A stretch of 9,117 nucleotides of DNA. Origin: Sphingomonas sp. (GTDB lineage: Bacteria > Pseudomonadota > Alphaproteobacteria > Sphingomonadales > Sphingomonadaceae). The stretch spans positions 1-9,117 of the forward strand of contig PNLG01000447.1 of assembly GCA_013822915.1 (NCBI GenBank). The letters run 5' to 3'. Under the pieces are notes generated by a model. It was not told where the DNA came from, searched no databases, and saw only the letters and a list, made by a program, of their open reading frames with translations. The translations under genes and the position numbers were made by a program. The stretch's first letter is position 1, and each line of letters begins with the position of its first letter. Positions 1-6,499 of the stretch are shown here, in pieces.

Positions 1-15
1 CTTTCACCCCGTCTT

Positions 16-579
16 TTATGGGTCGGCGGCGGCCTGTGTATCGAGCGTTGCAATGGCGGTGCGCACCGCCTTTAGCACTGCATCGGCACTGTCGCGGTCG
101 GGATAAATGCGTGCGAGGGTCAGCGCGCCCACCATCGCGCTGACCGCAAGCGCGGCGTGATCCTCATCGGCCACGAACGGCCTGACGCCTGCGATGAACG
201 CATCAATCTGAGCCGCCATAGCCGCGCGGCTGGCATCGCTCGCCCGCGTTGTTTCGCTGCCGATAGCGGCAATCGCACAGCCCGTCGCGGGCGACTCACG
301 GTGGCGTCGGCTGAGATAGCTGCGCGCAATCTCGCCAAGGCTCCCGCCACTCGCGCGTGCAGCACCCGCCGCGCCATCGTCGAGTGCCCGCATGATCGCG
401 GCGGCGATCAACGCATCGCGCGACGCGAAATGGCCATAAAATCCGCCATGCGTTAGCCCCGCTGCATCCATCAGCGGCGCAACCGCAAGCGAATCGATCC
501 CATGCGCGCGGATATGCGCGGCCGCGAGCGCCAGAATCCGTTCGCGATTTTCCGCCTTTTGCGCCTGCGAATGGCCCAT
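16..579 (-). CDS. TetR/AcrR-family transcriptional repressor
   Basis: A 187-residue protein, normal length for the family. Its N-terminal DNA-binding domain (about residues 10-57) has the TetR helix-turn-helix. The recognition segment, about residues 41-51, reads GLTHGGFYGHF and is followed by ASRDAL, a very typical TetR signature. Residues about 80-185 form the all-helical ligand-binding and dimerisation half; the GCAIAAIGSE stretch near residue 100 is also typical of this subfamily. An in-frame stop lies directly upstream of the ATG, so the start cannot be further out. A GGAGG lies 12 bases upstream (592-596), rather far. The gene is divergent from a crotonase-family gene, and an inverted repeat at 610-639 lies between them, so it probably represses itself and that neighbour. 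The ligand is unknown; an acyl-CoA or related hydrophobic compound is only a guess from context. Confidence 0.92.
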   Translation of the reverse strand: MGHSQAQKAENRERILALAAAHIRAHGIDSLAVAPLMDAAGLTHGGFYGHFASRDALIAAAIMRALDDGAAGAARASGGSLGEIARSYLSRRHRESPATGCAIAAIGSETTRASDASRAAMAAQIDAFIAGVRPFVADEDHAALAVSAMVGALTLARIYPDRDSADAVLKAVRTAIATLDTQAAADP

Positions 580-591
580 TTATGCTGCTCG

Positions 592-596
592 CCTCC
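592..596 (-). promoter_or_regulatory. Candidate ribosome binding site of the tetR gene
   Basis: On the minus strand this reads GGAGG, a full Shine-Dalgarno core. The 12-base gap to the ATG is longer than usual. No other ATG start is possible nearby, because an in-frame stop is immediately upstream and the next methionine is residue 36. Confidence 0.5.
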
Positions 597-609
597 AAAA
601 CCCGCTTGA

Positions 610-639
610 CCATCAGCATGACAATCATCATGCTGATGG
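610..639. promoter_or_regulatory. Inverted repeat, probable TetR operator
   Basis: The arms CCATCAGCATGA (610-621) and TCATGCTGATGG (628-639) are exact reverse complements, 12 bases each, around the 6-base centre CAATCA. The repeat sits in the intergenic region of the divergent tetR and crotonase genes, 30 bases from the tetR start codon and 81 from the crotonase start codon. Size, symmetry and position fit a TetR-family operator. The identification as the binding site of this particular repressor is inference from context. A 30-base site could hold one dimer or two. Confidence 0.7.
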
Positions 640-646
640 ATGTTAA
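618..646 (-). promoter_or_regulatory. Candidate promoter of the tetR gene
   Basis: Reading leftward, TTAACA (646-641, 5 of 6 to the sigma-70 -35 consensus) is followed after 17 bases by TGTCAT (623-618, 4 of 6 to the -10). The inverted repeat at 610-639 covers the -10 and most of the spacer, as expected for autorepression. This rests on short matches only. Confidence 0.35.
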
Positions 647-648
647 AT
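618..648 (+). promoter_or_regulatory. Candidate promoter of the crotonase gene
   Basis: ATGACA (618-623, 5 of 6 to TTGACA) and TTAAAT (643-648, 4 of 6 to TATAAT) are separated by 19 bases, slightly long. The -35 lies inside the inverted repeat, so a bound repressor would block it. The same bases serve as the -10 of the leftward candidate, so the two promoters would overlap. Weak evidence. Confidence 0.28.
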
Positions 649-709
649 ATCATTCAGATCATCTGGTGACTGGCACGGGTTTTCTCGTGCTGCAAGCATT
701 GATGCCGAT

Positions 710-715
710 GGAGAG
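710..715 (+). promoter_or_regulatory. Ribosome binding site of the crotonase gene
   Basis: GGAGAG lies 5 bases upstream of the ATG at 721. It supports that start over the gene's later in-frame methionines. Confidence 0.7.
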
Positions 716-720
716 CAGCT

Positions 721-1509
721 ATGACCGAATCCACCCCCGAACCTCGCGTGACGCATGAGCGGATCGATCACATCCTCAAGATCACGATCGACAATCCGAC
801 GAAGAAAAACGCTTTCATTCCGGAAATGATGGCGCAGCTTAGCGACGCGCTGACCTTGCTCGATCGCGAGGATGATTTGTGGGTCGGTGTGCTGTGCGCG
901 GCGGGCGACCACTTTACCGCCGGGCTCGACATGCCCAAATTCTTTGGTCCCGGCGCGACCGCCAAACCAACACCTGCCGGCAATATCGATCCGTTCGGGC
1001 TGCTCAGCCAGGCGAAAAAGCCAATCGTCACCGCAGTGCAGGGCATCTGCTTCACCATTGGGATCGAACTGGCGCTAGCGGGTGATATTGTCATCGCCGC
1101 TGACGACAGCCGCTTTTGCCAGATGGAAGCAAAACGCGGCATTGCGCCGCTCGGCGGCGCGCATTTCCGCTATCTGACTCGCGCTGGTTGGGGGAATGCC
1201 ATGTATCATCTGTTCCTGTGCGATGAATTCGGGGCGGCGCAGGCGCATCGCATCGGGCTTGTCCAGGAAGTGGTGCCAGCGGGCACGCAGATCGACCGCG
1301 CGATGGAAATTGCGCGGATCATCGCCGCCAATGCGCCGCTCGGTATTCAGGTGACCAAACAAGCGGGGCGCACCTTCATCGAACATGGCGAGCAAGCCGC
1401 GATCGCCGCCGTCGCGACCGTGCGCGAGCGCGTGATGACCAGCGCCGACGCGGCGGAGGGCATTCGTTCGTTCGTCGAGCGTCGCCCGGCGGTTTTCCAG
1501 GGCCGCTGA
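721..1509 (+). CDS. Crotonase / enoyl-CoA hydratase family protein
   Basis: A 262-residue protein, the usual length for a single-domain crotonase that acts on acyl-CoA thioesters in the cytoplasm. The first oxyanion loop, HFTAGLD, is at residues 64-70. The second region, CFTIGIELALAGD, is at 110-122. Two glutamates, E116 and E136, are spaced exactly 20 residues apart like the catalytic pair of rat mitochondrial hydratase (E144/E164), and the QME context around E136 resembles QPE there. This suggests true hydratase chemistry, although isomerases and hydrolases share the fold. The glycine-rich stretch of the classical enzyme is replaced by TIGIE. The substrate cannot be read from the sequence. 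The gene stands alone after a good ribosome binding site and is divergent from a TetR repressor, so it is probably induced by a ligand of that repressor. Confidence 0.9.
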   Translation: MTESTPEPRVTHERIDHILKITIDNPTKKNAFIPEMMAQLSDALTLLDREDDLWVGVLCAAGDHFTAGLDMPKFFGPGATAKPTPAGNIDPFGLLSQAKKPIVTAVQGICFTIGIELALAGDIVIAADDSRFCQMEAKRGIAPLGGAHFRYLTRAGWGNAMYHLFLCDEFGAAQAHRIGLVQEVVPAGTQIDRAMEIARIIAANAPLGIQVTKQAGRTFIEHGEQAAIAAVATVRERVMTSADAAEGIRSFVERRPAVFQGR

Positions 1510-1544
1510 TCGACCAGGGCGAACGACCCATCAGCATCATTGCC

Positions 1545-1589
1545 TCGGGGGGGCGGCGGTCAAATCGCCTTGTTGGTCCGCCCGATTTG
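1545..1589 (+). terminator. Weak candidate terminator after the crotonase gene
   Basis: GGGCGG (1551-1556) pairs with CCGCCC (1578-1583). The outer TC/GA pair can extend the stem past a bulge, and a smaller GGCG/CGCC hairpin competes inside the loop. The stem is followed by GATTTGT, only a short T run. It starts about 40 bases after the crotonase stop. Position is right, but the T tract is poor. Confidence 0.25.
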
Positions 1590-1685
1590 TGTCGAAATCA
1601 TGCGTTGTGCCACCACCGGCTAGCGGGCATTGAACCGCGAACCTTGACGCTGCCGCGCAAAGGGCGCATGGGCCGCGCCTTGCTC

Positions 1686-1705
1686 GTTCGGCGAAAAGGC
1701 CGAAC
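1686..1705 (+). other. Small hairpin just upstream of the helicase gene
   Basis: GTTCGGC (1686-1692) and GCCGAAC (1699-1705) are perfect complements around a GAAAAG loop, ending 36 bases before the helicase start. It could be a 5' untranslated-region structure affecting translation of the helicase. A chance hairpin is also possible in GC-rich DNA. The rest of 1510-1741 shows no convincing gene. Confidence 0.3.
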
Positions 1706-1741
1706 CGACCGCTGCTGCTTTGCGGCCTGCCAATCTGGACG

Positions 1742-3448
1742 ATGATGACACTGACCGACCTTCCTCCCCCGCTCGCCGAAGCGCTTGTCGCGCGTGGCTA
1801 TGAAGCGCTGACCCCGGTGCAGACCGCCGTCGCCGCCCCCGATGCGGCGGGGCGCGATTTGTTGGTGTCGGCGCAGACCGGGTCGGGCAAGACGGTGGCA
1901 TTTGGGCTGGCGATGGCCAATGAACTGATCGGCAACCACGGGCTGACGCACGGCATCGCGCCGCAAGCGCTGGTCGTTGCCCCGACGCGCGAACTGGCGC
2001 TACAGGTCAGCCGCGAGCTGATGTGGCTTTATGCCAAGGCGGGCGCGCGGATCGCCACCTGCGTCGGCGGCATGGACGCCGCAAAGGAGCGCCGCTCGCT
2101 GGCCCATGGCACGCATATCGTGGTCGGCACGCCGGGCCGGTTGCGCGATCACCTGGAGCGCGGCGCGCTCGACCTGTCCGCACTTCGGGTTGCGGTGCTC
2201 GACGAAGCCGACGAAATGCTCGACATGGGTTTTCGCGAAGACCTTGAGGAAATTCTCGACGCGACGCCCAACGAACGCCGCACGCTGTTGTTTTCGGCCA
2301 CATTGCCCAAGCCGATCGTTGCGCTCGCCAAGCGGTATCAGCGCGATGCGTTGCGGATCTCGACGGTGGGCGAGGATCGCGGGCATGGCGATATCGCCTA
2401 TCAGGCCGTCACCATTGCGCCGTCGGATACCGAAAATGTCGTCGTCAACATGCTGCGCCTGCACGAGGCGGAGACGGCGATCCTGTTTTGCGCGACCCGC
2501 GATAATGTGCGCCACCTTCACGCCAGTCTGATCGACCGGGGCTTTTCGGCGGTCGCGCTGTCCGGGGAACATAGCCAGAATGAGCGCAACGCCGCACTTC
2601 AGGCGCTGCGCGACGGCCGCGCGCGGGTGTGCGTCGCAACCGATGTGGCCGCGCGCGGGATCGACCTGCCGAACCTTACCCTTGTCATCCATGTCGAGCT
2701 ACCCCGCGATGCGGAGGCACTCCAACATCGCTCCGGCCGCACCGGCCGCGCGGGGCGCAAGGGGACCGCGGCGCTTATCGTCCCCTATCAGCGCCGTCGC
2801 ATGGTCGAACGGATGCTGGGCGGCGCAAAAATCGCCGCCGAATGGATCGACCCGCCGACCGCCGACGACATCCGCACCAAGGATCGGGAACGCCTGCTCG
2901 CCGCCCTGCTCGCGCCGGTGGAGATTGAGGAGGAGGACCGCACGCTTGGTGCAAAGCTGCTCGCCGAGCGTAGCGCAGAGGACATCGCCGCCCTGCTCGT
3001 GCGCGCGCACCGCGCCGCCATGCCCCAGCCCGAGGAGTTGATCGAGCGCGGCGCGCCCCTGTCTGCTGGCCGGGCTGGTCCAGGTGCGGCCCCCGCGCCC
3101 CGCGCCGGGTTTGACGATGTGCTGTGGTTCAAGATCGACATTGGCCGCCGCCAAAATGCCGATCCGCGCTGGATCCTGCCGCTGCTGTGCCGCCGCGGGC
3201 ACATTACCAAGGGTGAAGTTGGCGCGATCCGTATCGGGCCGAACGAAACCTTCTTCCAAATCCCGCGCAGCGTTGCGGGCAAGTTTCAGGACGCGCTCAA
3301 GCGCACCGCGTCAGAGGATGGCGGGGAAATCACGCCCGCACCGCAAGGGCCGGGCGCCACTGGCCCGCGCCGGGCGGGTCAGCCGCCCGCGCATCGCGGC
3401 GCCGTTCGCCCTACCCGCGTGCCGGCGCGCAAGCCCAGGGGCCGGTAA
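1742..3448 (+). CDS. DEAD-box ATP-dependent RNA helicase with DbpA-type RNA-binding domain
   Basis: A 568-residue superfamily 2 helicase that unwinds or remodels RNA using ATP. All core motifs are visible: Q motif region GYEALTPVQ (19-27), Walker A AQTGSGKT (44-51), PTRELA (81-86), TPGRL (130-134), DEAD (154-157), SAT (185-187), VATDVAARGID (298-308) and HRSGRTGRAGRKG (329-341). Residues about 459-525 match the DbpA RNA-binding domain (FKIDIGRR, then GEVGAIRI). In E. coli DbpA this domain targets helicase action to 23S rRNA during large-subunit assembly, so a ribosome-biogenesis role is likely but inferred. An acidic helical linker lies near 380-435. The tail after 530 is rich in Pro, Gly and Arg. 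Two adjacent ATGs (1742, 1745) are possible starts, and upstream Shine-Dalgarno complementarity is weak. The gene converges on the DUF1223 gene. Confidence 0.93.
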   Translation: MMTLTDLPPPLAEALVARGYEALTPVQTAVAAPDAAGRDLLVSAQTGSGKTVAFGLAMANELIGNHGLTHGIAPQALVVAPTRELALQVSRELMWLYAKAGARIATCVGGMDAAKERRSLAHGTHIVVGTPGRLRDHLERGALDLSALRVAVLDEADEMLDMGFREDLEEILDATPNERRTLLFSATLPKPIVALAKRYQRDALRISTVGEDRGHGDIAYQAVTIAPSDTENVVVNMLRLHEAETAILFCATRDNVRHLHASLIDRGFSAVALSGEHSQNERNAALQALRDGRARVCVATDVAARGIDLPNLTLVIHVELPRDAEALQHRSGRTGRAGRKGTAALIVPYQRRRMVERMLGGAKIAAEWIDPPTADDIRTKDRERLLAALLAPVEIEEEDRTLGAKLLAERSAEDIAALLVRAHRAAMPQPEELIERGAPLSAGRAGPGAAPAPRAGFDDVLWFKIDIGRRQNADPRWILPLLCRRGHITKGEVGAIRIGPNETFFQIPRSVAGKFQDALKRTASEDGGEITPAPQGPGATGPRRAGQPPAHRGAVRPTRVPARKPRGR

Positions 3449-3467
3449 GCAAAATCGCCGCGACGGT

Positions 3468-3498
3468 CCTGCGCGCCCGAGGGGGGCAGGCGCGCAGG
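3468..3498. terminator. Inverted repeat between convergent genes
   Basis: CCTGCGCGCC (3468-3477) and GGCGCGCAGG (3489-3498) are perfect 10-bp complements around an 11-base loop. The repeat lies in the 66-base gap between two facing stop codons, the expected place for a bidirectional terminator. Neither strand has a T run after the stem, so a textbook intrinsic terminator is not shown. It may act with Rho or protect mRNA 3' ends. Confidence 0.5.
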
Positions 3499-3514
3499 TA
3501 AGCGGCAGGCAGCG

Positions 3515-4255
3515 TCAGATCTTCGCTGCCGAAATGATCGGACCGCCCTTGCCATTTTGGACAAGAACCGCCGTTTTCAGGCCCGCAGGCGCCACCGGGA
3601 GCGCAAAGCTCGCCGCCTTGCCCGACCATTGGCCGACATTGACCAACTGCTTGACGATATTGCGGTGCGGGATGGTGCGACCGCCATTTTCGCCGGCCTG
3701 GATCGCCACATCAATCGTGCGCGGGTCATAACGCACGACCCAGACGGTCGCGTTGGTCGCCTTGCCCGCACCCACGGTCACCTTGCCAGCCGCCGACGTG
3801 ATCGCCGGGCCGGTCTTCACAACGTTGCGCGCAATCGCCGCGTTCAGCTCGCCCTCGCGGCTGCCAAGCACGGCGTCGCGACCGTTGACGATGACTTGCG
3901 GGGTCGCCACCTGCGCACGGCCCGCGAAATGGGCGTAATCCCATTGGCGCGCAGTATAGGCAGGGCTGCCGAACACGTCCTTCCAGCCCAGATTATCCCA
4001 ATAAGTGACCGCAAACGACAGCGGGATCACGTCGGCGCGATCCGCCAGCTTGTTGACCACCCGGTCGGCGGGCGGGCAGCTTGAGCAGCCCTGGCTCTGA
4101 TACAGCTCAACCACCACCGGATGGGCGGGGTCGCCCACACTCGCCACTGCGGGGGCAGCGGCGGACGCGCCCTCGCCAGAGGGGGCCGGCGACGCGGTCG
4201 CGCCTGAGCAAGCGGCCAACAATAATGCGGTTGAGGTTGCAAGAAGAATTCGCAT
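3515..4255 (-). CDS. DUF1223 family thioredoxin-fold lipoprotein
   Basis: A 246-residue protein. The N terminus MRILLATSTALLLAAC is a lipoprotein signal with lipobox L13-A-A-C16. Serine at +2 favours outer-membrane sorting by the usual rule. A low-complexity Ala/Ser/Pro spacer (17-44) follows. The DUF1223 core then begins with VVVELYQSQGCSSCPPAD, holding a CxxC pair (C57, C60) at the redox position of a thioredoxin fold. Other family marks are YWDNLGWKD (85-93), FGSPAYTARQ (95-104) and the TPQVIVNG segment (118-125), whose proline resembles the cis-proline of thioredoxins. The biochemical function of DUF1223 is not established; a periplasmic thiol-redox role is suggested only by fold and motif. 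The start is supported by AGGAG (4262-4266) 6 bases upstream. It faces the helicase gene and is divergent from the chemotaxis operon; no functional link is evident. Confidence 0.9.
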   Translation of the reverse strand: MRILLATSTALLLAACSGATASPAPSGEGASAAAPAVASVGDPAHPVVVELYQSQGCSSCPPADRVVNKLADRADVIPLSFAVTYWDNLGWKDVFGSPAYTARQWDYAHFAGRAQVATPQVIVNGRDAVLGSREGELNAAIARNVVKTGPAITSAAGKVTVGAGKATNATVWVVRYDPRTIDVAIQAGENGGRTIPHRNIVKQLVNVGQWSGKAASFALPVAPAGLKTAVLVQNGKGGPIISAAKI

Positions 4256-4261
4256 GTCACG

Positions 4262-4266
4262 CTCCT
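4262..4266 (-). promoter_or_regulatory. Ribosome binding site of the DUF1223 gene
   Basis: On the minus strand this is AGGAG, 6 bases before the ATG. It is a strong, well-placed site that fixes the start just ahead of the lipoprotein signal peptide. Confidence 0.75.
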
Positions 4267-4533
4267 GAAAAACTTCGGGAAGACGGCGATGATCGGCGTC
4301 CTTGCACTCTATTCGCCATACCGCAGATCACGGTTACACACGGCCCAAAATTCGACAAACCGCCCCCAATTCACGCCCGGACGACCCGCGCCAATGCCCA
4401 AAATGGGGCATTTGAGGCGCGCCGCCGCCCCATCATCAACAATTGCGGTAAACACCCTATTTGCAATGCAAGCTGTTGTTGAAAAGCGACTCCGTCGCCC
4501 CGCCGCTCGTCCGGCCAAGCGATTTCACACGGC

Positions 4534-4539
4534 TATAAT
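4534..4539 (+). promoter_or_regulatory. Candidate -10 element upstream of the chemotaxis operon
   Basis: A perfect TATAAT hexamer lies in an AT-rich patch 117 bases before the receptor start codon. No recognisable -35 lies 16-18 bases upstream and there is no extended -10 TG, so either an activator is required or the match is accidental. If used, the mRNA would have a leader of roughly 110 bases. Confidence 0.3.
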
Positions 4540-4656
4540 ACGATAAAGCACCTGTATCGCAGATAAAGAGACGATGAACCGTCACAAAGCGGAAGGGCTC
4601 GTTAACCGTTTCCAACTATTCCCATGCGCAATCCATAACGCACGGGACGGGCAGAT

Positions 4657-6477
4657 ATGAGCATTAATCGGAACGGCACTATCGGTGGTGGGGTGATCTT
4701 GGCGGCCATGGCCCTGGCGGGCGTCGTCGCCTCGATGCAGATCGAACAAATCCGCTTTGGCGGTCCCATCCAGGTCAAGAACCAACAGGCCAGCGATCTG
4801 GTAGCCGACATTTTGCCGCCGCCCGAATATGTTATCGAACCCTATCTCGAAGCGACGATGCTGGTGAACAACCCGGCGTCGCTGGTGACACGCAAAGCGC
4901 GGCTTGGCGAATTGCGCAAGCAGTTTGACGATCGCTATACCTATTGGGAAAAGTCCGATCTTGAGCCTTCGCTCAAAACGTCGCTACTCGAATTATCAGG
5001 CGCATCGGCCAAACGGTTCTTTGCGGAAATCGACAAGTCGTTCATCCCGGCAATCGAGCGTCAGGATGCCGAGGCAATGCGCGCAAGCTATGCCCGGCTG
5101 AGCGCAGACTATGCCGATCAGCGTCAGAAGATCGACACGCTGGTCTCCGCGACGACCGCTTATCAGCAAAAGCTGGCCGCCGACAGCGCGGCAACGCTCA
5201 CCAGCACCATCGCGTTGCTGGTCGGAATTGGGCTGGCGGTTGCCGGCATGTTGATGGCGGGCGTTTGGTACATCGTGTCGGGCGCGCTCAAGCCGCTGGC
5301 GGCAACGGCGGACGCAATGGAGCGGCTGGCAGGCGGCGATTTCGATGTCGCCGCGCCGGGCGCTGGCCGCAAGGACGAAATCGGGACGATGGCGGCCGCA
5401 TTCGAAGTGTTCCGTCAGTCTTCGCGCGCGCAAGCGGCAAGCCAGGCGAAGCAGCGCGTCGTGGTAACCGAATTGGCTCAGGCGATGGACTCACTGGCAG
5501 CGGGCGACATGACCTATCGCATCGAAACGGAACTCGCGCCCGAATATGAAAGCCTGCGCACCGGATTCAACAAATCGATCACCGGCCTCAGCGAAATCAT
5601 GTCGAGCGTGGCGGGCACCGCATCAAGCGTCCATAGCGGCGCGTCCGAAATTCGCGCGGCATCCGATGACCTCGCACTGCGCACCGAGCAACAGGCAGCC
5701 AGCCTTGAAGAAACATCGGCCGCGATGAACCAGGTCACCTCTATGGTGCGCGACACCGCCAAGGGCGCGTCGGAAGTACATCGTTCGATCGACGAGGCGC
5801 ACCGCGAAGCCAGCGAAGGCGGCGCGGTGGTCAAGCGCGCGGTCGGCGCGATGGGCGCGATCGAGAAATCGGCGAACGAAATCACCCAGATCATCAACGT
5901 GATCGACGGGATTGCGTTTCAGACCAACCTGCCGGCGCTCAACGCCGGTGTTGAGGCGGCACGTGCGGGCGACGCGGGCAAGGGCTTTGCGGTTGTCGCC
6001 AACGAAGTCCGCGCCCTCGCCCAGCGTTCGGCGGACGCGGCCAAGGATATCAAGGGCCTCATTACCACATCGGCCGAACAGGTCAGCACGGGCGTGTCGC
6101 TTGTGGGCGAGACCGGGACGCTGCTCGACCGGATCGTGACGCGCATCGGCGACATCAGCGGTATGATCACCACCATCGCGCAATCGGCGGAGACGCAGGC
6201 CACCAACCTGCAACAGGTCAACGGCGCGGTTGGCGAAATGGACAAGATGACGCAGCAGAACGCCGCAATGGTCGAACAATCGACCGCTGCTGCCCGCAGC
6301 CTGGCAAGCGAAGCCGAAGCGCTTGCGGATGTCGTGGCCCGGTTCAAGCTCGCGGGTGACGCGCCTGCCCACCGCAACAGCCGCCCGGCGACAAAGCGGG
6401 TGGCACGCGCGCCGATGGTGTCGGGCAATCTTGCACTCAAATCATCGGATGGCGACGACGACTGGTCCGAATTCTGA
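4657..6477 (+). CDS. Methyl-accepting chemotaxis protein (transmembrane chemoreceptor)
   Basis: A 606-residue inner-membrane receptor feeding the CheA kinase encoded downstream. TM1 is about residues 9-28. A mostly helical periplasmic sensor spans about 29-180, with a PPP motif at 54-56. TM2 is about 183-207. A HAMP domain spans about 208-256 (ending DEIGTMAAAFEVFRQ) and a second HAMP-like segment about 268-315 (LAAGDMTYRIETEL). The signalling domain follows. EQQAASLEETSAAM (344-357) is a typical methylation helix, and the hairpin tip is around 418-450. The tip reads NLPALNAGVEAARAG where nearly all receptors have I/L-L; P426 is therefore anomalous. The protein ends in DWSEF, which fits the xWxxF CheR-tethering pentapeptide. 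The ligand is unknown. The STAS gene starts 22 bases downstream, so this is probably the first gene of the operon. A weak GGGACGG precedes the start. Confidence 0.94.
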   Translation: MSINRNGTIGGGVILAAMALAGVVASMQIEQIRFGGPIQVKNQQASDLVADILPPPEYVIEPYLEATMLVNNPASLVTRKARLGELRKQFDDRYTYWEKSDLEPSLKTSLLELSGASAKRFFAEIDKSFIPAIERQDAEAMRASYARLSADYADQRQKIDTLVSATTAYQQKLAADSAATLTSTIALLVGIGLAVAGMLMAGVWYIVSGALKPLAATADAMERLAGGDFDVAAPGAGRKDEIGTMAAAFEVFRQSSRAQAASQAKQRVVVTELAQAMDSLAAGDMTYRIETELAPEYESLRTGFNKSITGLSEIMSSVAGTASSVHSGASEIRAASDDLALRTEQQAASLEETSAAMNQVTSMVRDTAKGASEVHRSIDEAHREASEGGAVVKRAVGAMGAIEKSANEITQIINVIDGIAFQTNLPALNAGVEAARAGDAGKGFAVVANEVRALAQRSADAAKDIKGLITTSAEQVSTGVSLVGETGTLLDRIVTRIGDISGMITTIAQSAETQATNLQQVNGAVGEMDKMTQQNAAMVEQSTAAARSLASEAEALADVVARFKLAGDAPAHRNSRPATKRVARAPMVSGNLALKSSDGDDDWSEF

Positions 6478-6484
6478 CCGGTAA

Positions 6485-6494
6485 GGGGGGAGAG
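6485..6494 (+). promoter_or_regulatory. Ribosome binding site deciding a GTG start
   Basis: The purine run GGGGGGAGAG ends 5 bases before GTG 6500 and 11 bases before the in-frame ATG 6506. The spacing favours the GTG as start of the STAS gene. Confidence 0.6.
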
Positions 6495-6499
6495 CGCCC

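Larger units (their letters stand above)
4256..4656. other. 401-bp divergent intergenic region
   Basis: No believable protein gene is present; short open frames here have no family resemblance or ribosome binding site. Seen in it: the DUF1223 ribosome binding site; a TTGCA-A-TGCAA palindrome (4461-4471); a GCGAC-TCC-GTCGC hairpin (4486-4498) that has TTTT directly after it when read on the minus strand; a perfect TATAAT (4534-4539); and GTTAACC (4601-4607), resembling a CtrA half-site. It must hold promoters for both the DUF1223 gene and the chemotaxis operon. I cannot place either fully. Confidence 0.6.

Noticed and set aside
2000..2692. A 230-codon minus-strand frame inside the helicase gene
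   Set aside because: It is a shadow of the DEAD-box coding frame, with no family resemblance and a composition rich in Arg, Gln and His, typical of an antisense frame.
3084..3731. A 215-codon plus-strand frame running from the helicase 3' end into the DUF1223 region
   Set aside because: It is out of frame with the DbpA-type domain, crosses the intergenic inverted repeat, and has no start signal or recognisable content.
3557..4084. A 175-codon plus-strand frame opposite the DUF1223 gene
   Set aside because: The opposite strand encodes a full lipoprotein with signal peptide, ribosome binding site and DUF1223 motifs. The plus-strand product is Arg-rich and featureless.
4309..4518. A small 69-codon minus-strand frame in the divergent intergenic region
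   Set aside because: No ribosome binding site, no family resemblance, and it would occupy the region needed for promoters of both neighbours.
4539..4546. TACGATAA as a flagellar sigma-28 -10 element (GCCGATAA)
   Set aside because: Only 6 of 8 bases match and no TAAA-type -35 is found at the right distance upstream.
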